Source: Kwoniella bestiolae CBS 10118 (lineage: Eukaryota > Basidiomycota > Tremellomycetes > Tremellales > Cryptococcaceae). From it: DNA of 64,000 nt. This document shows, piece by piece, positions 34,226-45,307 of the stretch. The notes beneath the pieces are model-generated. The model was not told the DNA's origin and searched no databases. It was given only the letters and a program-made list of their open reading frames with translations. The stretch lies in NCBI RefSeq assembly GCF_000512585.2, contig NC_089242.1, positions 1,860,001-1,924,000 on the forward strand, read 5' to 3'. A program made the translations under genes and the position numbers. Each line of letters starts with the position of its first letter. The first letter of the stretch is position 1.

Positions 34226-35532
34226 TCAGGATGAGTGATGTTGTGGGTTGTCCAGCTTAAACTTGAGTTGTAGTAAGCAGACGTACTCGTTGATGTTGCT
34301 CCGTTCGAGGGTACTACATTGAGCCAAATTCACGGGGACGGGAACACACAATTCGTTGCGTCTCTGATGATTGAGATATGAGAAATGTCAGCGTACATTC
34401 GTATATCAAAGATTTGAGGCGGTTGCACTCACCTCACATCGCTTGCAGTTTTGACCAGAGCACTCTACAAGTAAGCTTTGACAGGCAAAGCAACGGGACG
34501 AGAGAGTCTCTGGTGTGTTGGGGAATACCAATGTCTAAAGTTTCGTCTCGTCAGCTCAATCGGAAGGTACCCATACTATCGATCAGAGACTTACTATGGT
34601 GGCCTCGTACTCGTACTCCAATTCACAAAGTCTCATCTGAAGCTTCAGCTTCTCATCCTGCAATGATCGTCAGCGATGATCATTGCCATTTGAGGATTCA
34701 CTCACTGTAGGCGCTTTTGGATGATGTTTCTCCACTTGTTCGACATTAATAGGTTCGGACGACAACAACACTTTAGACGATGAAGAAGGGTGCGCCTATG
34801 GGAGTTGACTGTCAGCTCGGATTAAAAGGATATAAGGTTTACCTATACTCACCATAACGAGAGAAGTATCAACGGTGTTAACCGACGGTCCTCCTTCGAG
34901 AGAGCATCTAGGCATCGGGGGTTCCTCATATCTGGGTTGTTTGGTGGGTATGGTATCGGTTTTGAGGTTCTTAGGAGCGCGTCGCTTGAGAGGTTTTTTC
35001 TGTGATATCAATGTATCGTGTCAGCTCAATACTATACCGATAGCGAGAGTGATATACAAGCCAATCAACAAGAGACACGTCGTTATCCTTTTCGACATAA
35101 CCAAGATGAACCACACTTCGCCACCTCTGCCCAAACCCACATTCCATATCCATCTCTCCCCCTCTTGGATCGTATCCTAACTCCAACAACAAATACAGAT
35201 ACAACGGTGTTGTGGGTACTCACAAGGATGGGTATATCATTCTCATTTTGGACGACTTTGCTTGATTTGAATAAGAGGGGTATGGTCGCTTTGGAAGGTG
35301 TCGGTGAGTTTGGAGATGAGAGGTAGCTCAAGTTCTTATCTAAGCTATCAAGAGGAGAAGTTGGGACACGTCTAGGTAACGTAGAAGAAGATGAGACGGT
35401 AGGATGTGGTACCAGCCCACTTCCTAATCGTCGAGAAAGAGGGTTCAAGTTATAAGGGGAGATGTCGTGACGACCTTTGGGTTTGTCGACGGGCCATCTC
35501 CCAATGCCAGACGACGGTATGGTGTCGTTCAT
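34226..35532 (-). CDS. Nuclear-type protein with C-terminal six-cysteine cluster
   Basis: Exon 1 (35532-35224) is disordered: MNDTIPSSGIGRWPVDKPKG, SPLDSLDKNLSYLSSPNSPT, ending NENDIPIL. A 224-nt intron follows, long for this genome. Exon 2 starts with a basic stretch KKPLKRRAPKNLKTDTIP; later a short helix KLKLQMRLYELEYEYEATI. The end carries CFACQSLLVECSGQNCKRCE and, across an intron, RRNELC: six cysteines spaced C-x2-C-x6-C-x4-C-x2-C-x6-C, nearly the Zn(II)2Cys6 pattern, but without the usual basic residues and at the C terminus. Two more Cys follow before the end (DNPQHHSS). Likely nuclear; whether it binds DNA is unclear. A copy of foreign exon sequence fills its first intron. Confidence 0.65.
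35068..35210 (+). pseudogene. Truncated copy of the Pin4-type gene 5' end, inside an intron
   Basis: About 143 nt here match 49079-49221, the end of the 5' leader and first 35 codons of the RRM gene, at roughly 83-85 % by eye. Shared stretches include AAGAGACACGTCGTTAT, AAGATGAA, ATCCATCTCTCCCCCTC and CAACAACAA...ATACAACGGTGT. The ATG is kept, but a 1-nt change after codon 9 shifts the frame to a stop. The copy lies antisense within intron 1 (35000-35223) of the zinc-cluster-like gene. Confidence 0.85.
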
Positions 35533-36491
35533 AGCGTGAATTATAGCAATAGAAAGAGTATTTGTGAAAAAACTACACTATAACGTTCGAAGATTGTCCT
35601 TGGGTGAGCCGTACGGAGTAGCAACAGCTATACTAAAGGGTACTAGAAGAAATAGAGTCTGAAGAGAAACAGGATATGAAAATTGTAATTCTTAAAGGTA
35701 TATATATGATTGGATCACTCTCAGCCAACGCGACGTGTCATACCCCATGAGATACGCGTATCATGGTATAGCTTAAACCTCATGTTCATATCCAAGGTAG
35801 TACTGATGACGACGTGTATCCTTTAGTATAGTAGTGAATATGGTGTGTGTGGATGGAATGATCGTCTCTGCCCTGGTTCATTGTGGGAAACATCAATTAC
35901 ACAAGTCGTGATGGTGGTTGGAAGGACGGAAAACAGTGAAGTTTTATATTATGTATCATGCCTCTGAAGCATCTCAAGTGGGTCTTGGGTGTACAGAGGT
36001 TGTATCATACTTATTTTACAAGCTTATGGTGCTAGAAGAGTTGACTACATCCTGGATACTCAAGATCATTTGAACTGACAAGGGTGTCATAGGTTTGTGT
36101 TGATCGTTCTTTCGAAATGTTATAAGCTTAAATCGCATGGACGAGTCGGTTATCGTGCTACCGGGTGGGGGAACGGTAGGAATCTCATATGTGACCGAGT
36201 GGAATTGATGTTCAAACTGGAGTAGAGGTCTTTGAGCATTTGTTATGCATTGCATCCGACAGAAGCACAGAAGATATGCATGGTGGTGTATTATAGGATG
36301 GTAGAGATCCAAGCAAGATTAAGGCAGCGAGATAAGAGTTTTTTCATCTTCTTCTGCCTCGGGTGGATAAGTACGTTATGTTGATGGTAAAACCTTATAC
36401 TCGCCGTATGAATCCGGGTTGTTGGATCCAACACGTCAAGTATGATACTGATGGTGGGTACACTTGAAATCTCGATTTGACATAATGAAAG

Positions 36492-36623
36492 TTGAAGCAC
36501 CGCACCTATAGGCTTAACGCACAGCTCATACAAGCTTAACGCACAGCCCATAGTAAATTAACGCATCGGTCATACACGCTAAACGTACAGTCAACACACA
36601 TTCAACACACCTTCAACACATGA
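36492..36623. repeat. Degenerate 22-bp tandem repeat, six units
   Basis: Units start at 36492, 36514, 36536, 36558, 36580 and 36602, each exactly 22 nt apart. Units 2 and 3 share TTAACGCACAGCYCATA; unit 4 reads TTAACGCATCGGTCATACAC; units 1, 5 and 6 are more diverged (unit 5 TAAACGTACAGTCAACACAC). Copies decay outward from the centre. Confidence 0.75.
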
Positions 36624-37079
36624 ATAGTCATCGCGCTGCTGCACCAAAGTACATCGCGTGATACATACATATCTTGTCGCGATCATCATACAAACTCTGT
36701 CGCGTCTATAAGATATGGTGATTTCGCTGGCCACAAAGGCAATATCAATACAGTGAAACGACATAATGTCAGTAGCAGTATGTGCGATGGATGCATAAGT
36801 TGCTGCACGAACATACCGACCAAAAGGCATAATGTTCAATTCGCTAGATCCGGATGGGACCTGCTTATGTACTAGTAGCCGATACGAGATATGGCATAGC
36901 ATGACAGTCTGATCGAGTAATGCTATGTATGTACAATTGATCTTGCATGATGTATTGTAATTCGCATATATGGAGATTAAACCAAGCAGATATATACAGC
37001 AGTTCTCTCGCTCTCAAAATTCGCATGAATGAAACGTCCGTATCTGTACCACTACTATACTCCAATCTAATCATATTTT

Positions 37080-37160
37080 ATATCCCAATTCCACCAAATA
37101 CCAATTCTAGCTCACTTCGACTACCATATCCCAATTCTCCCTTCAAATAAGCCAATTCTA
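37080..37160. repeat. Short irregular CCAATTCT repeats
   Basis: CCAATTC recurs four times (CCCAATTCCACC, ACCAATTCTAG, CCCAATTCTCCC, GCCAATTCTACC) at irregular spacing of about 16-40 nt in AT-rich spacer sequence. Confidence 0.4.
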
Positions 37161-37633
37161 CCGCACCCAAAGATCCATTCACCATATACCCTCTACCGTA
37201 CCTTTCCAAATTCCATACTTCTACGTTCTGATGATGTATCCTAATTCACATGTTATCACCTCCAACTATCCCCAAAGAAACGCAAACCCAATTCGTTGCG
37301 AGTGTTGGATGAGATGAAGAATTTCGGGAAGTACACAGTGATTTTGGAGTTGTCCACAGGATATATTTTATTCCAAAAGATGTTGATTCGTCCATTGTAT
37401 ATGAAGTATTGGAGGGTACCAGTCGTACTTGAATTTACAAATTCGTCCGTAGGTGATCTTGTGGGATTATGGTACAGGTTGTATCCCATTTTTCCACATT
37501 CGTTTCTTGATATGCAAGATCGATATATCACAGACAGATGATTGAATTGTCGTTTTGACCTATCCTCACAATAACAACGAGTCAGTGACTTGTTCCGGCA
37601 CTTCAGTTCAGCATTGAGGATGGAATGAACTCA

Positions 37634-39524
37634 CTACTTCTCTTTATCTTCATCATCAGCATCGTTCTCTGGAGGAGGGTAGATCTGCTTCAGGAGTTCG
37701 GCCTTTGCTGTATATCTAGATATCATCGCATCTAGATAGTCCTGAGGAAGAGGTGCTAGTAGGATTGTATCATGAAGATTTAATCAGTATCGTATACTCG
37801 AAGGTCATACGTTTCAAGACATTGAAACTCACGGAGAGTAGTCGCTCGCAGGGTTCGAGCTGGTTTAGCTACACCATGCTCCTTGTTCAGAGCTAACGCT
37901 CTTCTATCCATCCCTTTCATTCCTGGTTCCCAATTGTACTTCTTACCAAATTCAAATCCTCTCGCCTGCGGATGAGCTAATCGTGGTGGGATATAACCTT
38001 CTTTCTGCATCTCTCGAGTAAGCATCCGATTTCGTTCTCCTTGATAAGTACCAACGACGATTTGGATGAACCTCATCGGGTCAAGTCCACTGTCTTTGAT
38101 CAGGTCGTCAAAGAGCGCGGTATAGAATTTGAGAGACGCATCTGGAGAAGGTATTACAGCGCATCAGTGTTTACCTATTGAACCGAGATCACTATCCAAT
38201 GCGCTTACCGAGCTCATCAGGGTACGGATTCATGATTTTGAAGCATCGAGTAGGCGGTAGGTCATGGGTCTCGGCAGCAGCTCGAGCAGCTTGAACGTAA
38301 CGAAGGTATGCCGGACGAAAGTGTTTGATAGCTATACCTGGACCAAGCAGACCCGCTATAGCATACACTTGCATTTGATTTTTCCCCTTATACGTCTGTA
38401 GAGCGCAAATCATGTATGTTTCCCAGGCGAGTGAGCCTAGTTTGGGGCATTTTCCTCTAGGCCATCCTAACACTACTCTCATAAGAAGAGGTTTCCCTTG
38501 ATCATGCAATTTCCCTATTATCTCCATCAACACTATGCCTTGCTGCACCAATTCGAGAGAGCTTAAGACTCACTCTTTTCCTTAGCAACCATGATATTGA
38601 TCTCATTTTCTTCATGCGTCTTCGATCGGAAAATCATGTCGTCAGATACTCCGATGTATAGCTTTTTACCACCCTGCACTTCAAACATCAGTCGCTTTCC
38701 AATCTTATACATGTATAACGCAGATCACTTACAAAATCAAGCGTGTAAACTCCCGAGTAGGTTTGAGAGCCTAGAACTTTGGAGGCTGATCGCACAGCGT
38801 GTGCGTCAAGTATAGGAGAAGCTTCGGGAGATGTATACAGTCGCTTAAAGCATTCGCCAAGCTTAGAGTTTCTATCGAGGCCAATAGCTAAGAGGACTTG
38901 GTCACCCTGGATCGAGACATTGGAGTCGGGAAACGTATAATCTTCTAGCAGACAATCGGCAAAGGAAGTTGTACCAGGAATTCGTTTTCGTAATAAGCCA
39001 GCTTCCGAATAGATCGAGGAACAGCCCTCTTCGATCAATTCCCTAAGTCGAGCTATCGAGAGCTGTGCCTATGGATTTTGCCTGTCAGTAAGTGGTAGGG
39101 ACGAGACAGATGCATTGATGGATGGACATACGATAGATTTAGCTTCATCAGAACAAGCGGAATATGTTCTGTTCAACCACGCTCTTAAATCGTCCTCCAT
39201 GAGATTTCTATCCATAACCTCCAGTCTCAAGATCTTGCCAAGTGCTGGATGGGCTAATTTACCTTCGCGGATCATTTCGTTGGTGACGAGCATGGTATCC
39301 TCCTCGGTGATTCGAGCTTCAAGAGTTGTTGGACCAAAGAACCCAGATCTATCCACTTGCAAATCGTCTTCATCGTTGGGCTCCAGCTGATAGATACCTT
39401 CATCATCTTCGTCGAGGTCCATTCCGTCGGCAGCGAGTGATGGCTCAACTTCATCATATTGATATTCGCCTAGCTCCTGATCAGCCTCAAGCAGTGATAT
39501 GGCGTTCGGCGTGATCTTCGGCAT
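37634..39524 (-). CDS. Hypothetical acidic protein
   Basis: Five or more exons. Starts MPKITPNAISLLEADQELGE; the first 70 residues are acidic (AADGMDLDEDDEGIYQL). Further exons read LVTNEMIREGKLAHPALGKI, DDLRAWLNRTYSACSDEA, TTSFADCLLEDYTFP, GSQTYSGVYTLDF, GGKKLYIGVSDDMIFRSKTH, MEIIGKLHDQGKPLLMRVVL, FRPAYLRYVQAARAAAETHD, and PMRFIQIVVGTYQGERNRML, followed by a C terminus with LPQDYLDAMISRYTAKAELL and the end DDEDKEK. The exons are clearly coding (good frame, regular introns), but I recognise no family. No signal peptide or membrane helix. Probably intracellular. Confidence 0.75.
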
Positions 39525-40108
39525 GCTCGGAGGAGTCTGTACAGAGAGTCTTGAGGTGTAGGTTATGATAGGGCGGTGATGAGTAGTCAATTGAGTCAAG
39601 TAAACGTCAGTAAGGGATTGTAAGAGTTAAGTTGAAAAGACATCTCTATCACTCGGTGATGAGCTTGGGGAGCCTATCCAGAATTTCGGTCCTTTGACGA
39701 CCTTAGGCATGTGAGCAGCGACATCATCCTTTGGCATCATTCAGTTGATGATGGTAGTTGAACGTCCACGAAGTTGTGCACAGTTTCATGTGATTTCAAA
39801 GATATGGACAGTCATCGCGAATTCGATGAACAGTACAGTATCGAAAGCCAGATGGATGTCTTTGTTTATGAAATGTACTGTAACGGAGAGTCACCGATCT
39901 AGGGTGACGTGCTATGTTTACGTATTCTTGAACATTGAGCCTACCTGAGCTAAAAGTAGTGCAGGGTACAGCGGACAAGTAGTCCTCAACTTGTGATGCA
40001 TAGTCCAACCATCTCTCTCAACTCTTCCAATTCAATTCTAGCTGTATACAATTCAATCCAAACGAAGATCATCTATCCAACCCCGAGCATTCCACGAACT
40101 CATGATAC
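39525..40108. other. Spacer between two minus-strand genes
   Basis: Promoter of the hypothetical gene and 3' UTR of the zinc-cluster gene. ORFs at 39745-40008 on both strands look random. Confidence 0.4.
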
Positions 40109-41129
40109 CTATTGCTTTTTCTTCTTATCTACTGGTTTGAAGAAGTCAGGAAGCATCTTAGGCTTAGCTGGTTGACTATTCTTCTTTTCGACATGTTTCT
40201 CGTACGATGCGAATGCAAGAGCATATTGTCGAGATGCCGATCGCTCCTCATTGTCATTAGGAAGGACTCGAGGTACATCGGGGAAGCATCCCTCTGGTCG
40301 CTATATTGTATTAGGTAAGATGAGCACTGCATGTGAGTGATAAAGAGCATCACTCACCATATCTTGCACGCAAGCCTTACATGGCGAACCCAAATCACAT
40401 ACGATGCCTTTCATCTGACATCTCATACATCCACCTCTCTCTGCGTTCGTCCCAAAAACGGTAGACTATGCCAATCGCCATATCAGTTTCTGGAAACTAT
40501 CGCAAAGAGAGAATGGAGCTTACTTCAGCCGGAATCGAATCGGCCACTCCATCCACTTTCCTGACCTCGAACCAAGTCTACATATCTGGTTATCAGCGGA
40601 ACTCTTCGTCTGCGAAGAATGGCCTCACCTGATCAGCCAATGCCCCTCCCAAACCTGCGGCTCTACTTCGGTTGTCCGGATGGATCCAGGGCTAAAAGAG
40701 AGAAGATTGTTAACACCGATACTCAGTATCGCTGTCCAATCAATGACTTACGATATCAGGTTTCCAATTCTCATCCTCCTCGACCTCTTCGACCTTCACC
40801 TTCTTTTTGACCACTTTCTTTCTCACGTTCTCCCCTTCCTTTACGCCATCATCCGTCTTCTCCGTAGCATTCAACTCGGTAGCCTGTTGCATCGTAGCAT
40901 ACCTACCAGCTTTGTTGTCAAACTTCCGTCGTCGTTTACCTGGATCCTTCGCTGCCTTCCCCTTTCCAGGTCCCTTGACTTTACCCGACCCTTTGTTTTT
41001 CACCACTTCATTCTGCACCTCCGAACTAGCAGTTTGATTGACCAAAATTTGTTGAGCAGGATCATCGGTTTGCTCGTCGTCGGAAGGAGGGACGAGAACT
41101 TCGTCTGCGTGAGCGTGAGTCTCTGACAT
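40109..41129 (-). CDS. Zn(II)2Cys6-type zinc cluster protein
   Basis: Starts MSETHAHADEVLVPPSDDEQ. The N-terminal half is highly charged with Lys-rich runs (KGSGKVKGPGKGKAAKDPGK, then RRRKFDNKAGRYATMQQATE and RKKVVKKKVKVEEVEE). After introns come PWIHPDNRSRAAGLGGALAD and the cluster GGCMRCQMKGIVCDLGSPCK, then ACVQDMRPEGC: C-x2-C-x6-C-x5-C-x2-C-x8-C, the zinc binuclear cluster of fungal regulators. The end is ASYEKHVEKKNSQPAKPKML and a Lys tail (KPVDKKKKQ). The cluster is central to C-terminal and not followed by a linker, coiled coil and Fungal_trans domain, so it is not a standard activator. Nuclear localisation is likely from the basic runs. Confidence 0.75.
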
Positions 41130-41476
41130 GATGCGAAGAGTGGAGATGCGGTTGTTGCTACTGAGGATGGGACGAATAAGAGTTATACAAGGGATTCGAA
41201 ATAGACGTTAGTAATTGAAGAGGAAGCGAAACATACATGGATTGACCCAAGGGACTGAAGTATCCAAGGTGAAAATTTTATGCAAGTGGAGTTTGATGGT
41301 AAACCTCGTGTTGTTGTCATGATTGATCAGGTGGAGCTAATTGTTCCCACCGACCGTTACTCAACAAGCGACACGTCTAGCTCTTATCATTCTTTCTTCA
41401 CCACATCTCCTTCAACTACCTTCTCACCATCCTTAGTCACTGATCAAACCGTAACCCTCTCCGTCACTTACCTGCA
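41130..41476. other. Divergent promoter region
   Basis: About 350 nt shared by the zinc cluster gene (minus) and the next plus-strand gene. Nothing else recognised. Confidence 0.45.
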
Positions 41477-43758
41477 ATGTCAGCACAAATCGACTACACT
41501 CAAGAAGACAAAGGCCTCGTCGTTCGTCGTCGACTCGTTGCTCAGGAATCTTTCAAAGATTTCCTTACTTGGGCGAAAGAACAAAACGGCAACCTGTCAA
41601 GTCTCACTGAAGCTCTTGTAAAGAAGTGGATAGACGAGTATCAAAGAAGTCACAGAAGAAATAGATATAAGTTGTTTTGGAAAGAAGTGGGCAATAAGGT
41701 CGCAGGTGAGCTGATCTCATGTCTTTCAAGGGGAAAATGGGCTGACGAGAGGTTTGAGCAGATGATCTTGGGAATTGGCAAGTTCAGGCAGGGGATGAAT
41801 ATGAAATGAATGGTTATAACCGGTAAGGTTGATTGCCATAGGCTCTTCTTGCTGCACAAGATTGTGTCTGACATACTACTACAGCGGCGATACTTCACTC
41901 ACAGCTGATCAACAACTCAAATACGAACGACGACGACAAATGATTCACCTCTTCCTGCTCCGTCAGCTACGAAGTAAAACCAAGTCTCTCAGCACACCTT
42001 TCAACCTATCCCTCACAGTAGAAGGGTTGAATATTCTATGGCCTGCCGATGAAATACCTGGTCGATTACCTTTCACTGAAGAAGAGGTGATCGAAGTCAT
42101 GTCTCTCGTACCCGATATGCCACTGGTGGAGCTTCTATCAACCACTTCTAAGAGTTATTCGCCTCTGGTCGAAAACGTCAATTGGAAACCGAAGGAGTCC
42201 CATCAAAGCAGAATATGCCTGGCGAGAGCGCAGGTGGGTCAGCTGCCTACTGGTCCCGCTGAATGATACTGATGTGATGAGTGATTGGTAGAGATGTGAA
42301 GATTTGGCAGTGATGGCAAATGTAACAATGTAAGCCTCTCCTGATACTTGAAGCAATGAGCTAACATCTTGCTCAGCCCCCGACACTTGATCCTCTACAT
42401 TATACCTCACATTAGCAATACTCACCCTCATTACGCATGGTGCGGGAAAGCTAAAACAACTCCCGTGAATCCGTTCTTCAATTCTGAACAATCCGGTCCA
42501 AAAAAACCACGCCTTCGACAGATCGAAACATTGATCAAAGAGTATCTAGAGGATGGTTGGGGTTTCACACTTGCTCAAATATCGTATTCGCTTCGAGCTG
42601 GAACGGGGTATAACGTAGGGCTGAAGAATGTCCTGGACTATCTTATCGGTCGGAAATACCCTGACATCATGTACCCTACCGATTTTGTAAAAGATATTTT
42701 GAAACGATCAAATTGGAGATACGCGGCTCTGACGAAGAATCAAGAAGATCTGTTGAAGGCTCAAGCGTAAGTGTCTCCATTCTGTGGGAATGGCCTCTCA
42801 GCTGATTTGCCCGACAAGTGAGAGTGACATGGCCCACCTGGTCGCCCGTCGGGAATCTAGAGATGAAGAAGAGCAACATCAATTTCGATTGAGCGTTGCT
42901 AGAGCTTGTTTAAAGACCTGGTGTAAGGTGAGTATCAATGTCATGACCCTCTAACAGGCGAACTGGGAGATATCCTACTGATACTACTTCGTGCAGATTG
43001 AAGGTGTCAGCGAAAGAACTTTCTTCGAATATCGATTACTCATGATTTTCGTGTCGGATCGAGACACCTCTTTCCGGAGCGTGATCCACCCTCATCTGTA
43101 CCCGTTCTTGTACTCTTTCGGTATCAACGCAGGAGACATCTCAGCAGACGAGATGTATACTCCGGTTCCTTACCCTACACGAGAGTGGATCTGGCGATGG
43201 ATTCACTTTATCGTAGATCCAAATCTCGACTCTTCCTTGGCCAGCAACAGTGCTCGTGGTATGGATCTCATGACTCGGTCAAGCTTGGATGCAGCACTCA
43301 AGCAGGCGATCGCCAAGCTTATTAAGGAGGATGTCGATCTATTTCAATCTCAGGGTCTAGCTGTACCAGAAGACATTCTCTCCCTTGGTCAAATCATTGA
43401 AGGATCAAAGGGCCAACAGGTCGAAGGTCGATTGTATTGGTATTTCATCAACATCCTCCAAGACTTACCAGAAGTTCTACCTCTGGGGTGCGAATTTAGA
43501 GTTAGTTTAGTCAATTACTGTAATTCCAGAGGTCATGATCCTCTTCAAAGTATCATCAACGTAAGAAGGTGGGAAATGGAGCTGGTATTAGATTATTGGA
43601 TGACGGAAGGCAGTTTCTATGCTGCGGATTGGGTCTTGGCTGCCATCTGTAAACGTAAACGAACTACAATTCAACGATTGATCTTCTCACAAAGTCATCG
43701 ATACCCCCTGGACATGCGAATGAGGAGAGACTGGACATTACCTTATGGTCGTGAGTAG
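41477..43758 (+). CDS. Large hypothetical protein
   Basis: Clearly coding, multi-exon. Exon 1 begins MSAQIDYTQEDKGLVVRRRL, with SFKDFLTWAKEQNGNLSSLT; the exon from about 41885 gives GDTSLTADQQLKYERRRQMI, ADEIPGRLPFTEEEVIEVMS; next PRHLILYIIPHISNTHPHYA, EYLEDGWGFTLAQISYSLRA and NVLDYLIGRKYPDIMYPTDF; the last exon has RARACLKTW-like text before IEGVSERTFFEYRLLMIFV, PTREWIWRWIHFIVDPN, LYWYFINILQDLPEVLPLG and YYWMTE-like helices. It ends PLDMRMRRDWTLPYGRE. Predominantly helical, no signal peptide. I recognise no family. The exon 1 to exon 2 junction (41700-41885) is not resolved, and a further 3' intron near 43752 is possible. Confidence 0.7.
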
Positions 43759-44887
43759 GGTGTAGTCGAAGCTACAAGTAAGGAGATACCCAATTAACAG
43801 TGAGTTTACCATACCGCAGATCCAATACAAGCTAACTATTGCGTAGCTCAGTCAGAATAACGAAAAACATGTACATCTCCCTTTCACTATCGCCTCCTTA
43901 CACTCCAGTGAACAACGATCCAGCTTACTTCAATCTCACCGCTCAAATACGTCAATGTAACCTACTACGCTCAAAATAATTGCTCAAGTGAACCCTCATC
44001 GTAACGCTGTATAAACTATATCTGAACAACATACATTCCAAATTTCAAATTTCTTACATCAAGAACACACCTTCACCACTCCAAACAGATGATGTCAAAT
44101 ATCTTGCTCGAACGATTGCTCGTATCGTCTTTCAATATGCTGTATAAATGACCCCTCAACATACCAATCACAATGTAAATATGGCTCAGAGATCAACATA
44201 AAACGAATCGAAAAACGTCAACAACAATCTGGAAACAACATATTTGGATGGAGGAATAATGATCGTATATCGATGGGGGAATACGTACTGGTCAAATATC
44301 GTATATAGTGAATTATGCAATTCAACCCATGCCCTGTGTTTATATATGATCGTCACAGTACATAGCTGATCTTCCTTCATTTCACCTTGTCTGCAAGGAA
44401 AACCTCGAAACCAACATAGCTAAATCATAGGGATCATCATTTTCGCAAATATTCCACGTTACTGATATCATCCGAAGCATCGTTTGGGATGTCACCTTCC
44501 TCCCTTTGCATGTCGCAGGTGCGCAGATAGCAGATACAAAGCACTCCTATTATTTAAACATAGTCCATTCTCTCTGAGAACTTCAAATTTCATGGCTCAT
44601 ACGCGCGTTCGCCAAAACCATTATTTGGCGCGCGTTCGCCAGCTCGGTTTTGTCAATTACTTAGGTGACTTTTAACTATGATATAGACCATATAGCACCC
44701 ATACAGCGCCCATATAGCACTCTGCTCGTCGAGATGACATACAGCCCTATCCAGACAGGTCGTCACCATGCATTGCATGTATGCATATGCCTCTATGTGC
44801 CAGATACCTACGTACGCCTATGCATACCATCCCCACCATAGCGTCATTCATCTGTATATAGACTGCTCAACCCCTCCCTTGGTATAT

Positions 44888-45151
44888 GCCTACGCACATA
44901 TCCCACTATGAGTATATACCATAAACCTCCCCTGGACCTTGCCTACGTGCATACATCACCATACCACTATGTTCAACATCTGCCATAACATAGGCGCGTC
45001 TGCTACTTGCTGTGAAGGGTTCTATCATACTGACATGTGTACAGTGCCGCGTCTACAAGTTCCAGGGGAGGTTTCTACCATATCATAGTATTGTCTATGC
45101 CGCGTCTACAAGTTGCAGGGAGGGTTTGGGCAGTATCACAATAGCTGTTTT
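44888..45151. repeat. 53-bp-spaced degenerate direct repeats
   Basis: Segments beginning at 44888, 44941, 44994, 45046 and 45099 are 52-53 nt apart. The last two are clearly related (both GCCGCGTCTACAAGTT, then CAGGGGAGG or CAGGGAGGG), and the first two share GCCTACGYRCATA and CACTATG. The middle one (GCGCGTCTGCTACTTGC, TTCTATCATAC) resembles the 45046 copy weakly. Confidence 0.6.
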
Positions 45152-45220
45152 ATGCTATACCTTGACAAGCACGCATACTCAGCTACAGTCAAGTGGCAAT
45201 TCTTCTAGAGCCATAACCCC

Positions 45221-45307
45221 AGGTGACTGCCACTGAAGAGCTAGGTGAGCGGCACCGTAGCCTCAGGTGATCTTCTTGTAGCGCTAGGTGGGCAGTGTTT
45301 TCGCGCT
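45221..45307. repeat. 22-bp-spaced AGGTG repeat, four units
   Basis: AGGTG occurs at 45221, 45243, 45265 and 45286 (spacing 22, 22, 21), each unit ending in AGAGCT, AGCCTC, AGCGCT or GCGCT. The units are otherwise diverged. The core CAGGTG is also an E-box half type site, which may be chance. Confidence 0.6.

Larger units (their letters stand above)
35533..37633. other. Long AT-rich intergenic spacer
   Basis: About 2.1 kb without a convincing gene. The ORFs (36016-36312, 36591-36902, 37256-37541) have AT-driven composition and appear on both strands. Contains a 22-bp-period repeat at 36492-36623 and a run of CCAATTCT copies at 37080-37160. Confidence 0.5.

Noticed and set aside
36492..36623. 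CRISPR array
   Set aside because: Units are contiguous and degenerate with no constant repeat plus variable spacer, and the genome is eukaryotic.
37256..37541. ORFs on both strands in the 35.5-37.6 kb spacer
   Set aside because: Open on both strands by low stop density in AT-rich repeats; no exon partners or codon bias.
41963..42145. Antisense ORFs within the large hypothetical gene
   Set aside because: Minus-strand shadows of clearly coding plus-strand exons.
44600..44660. GCGCGTTCGCCA pair as an inverted-repeat transposon end
   Set aside because: The two copies are direct, not inverted, and no transposase-like ORF is near.
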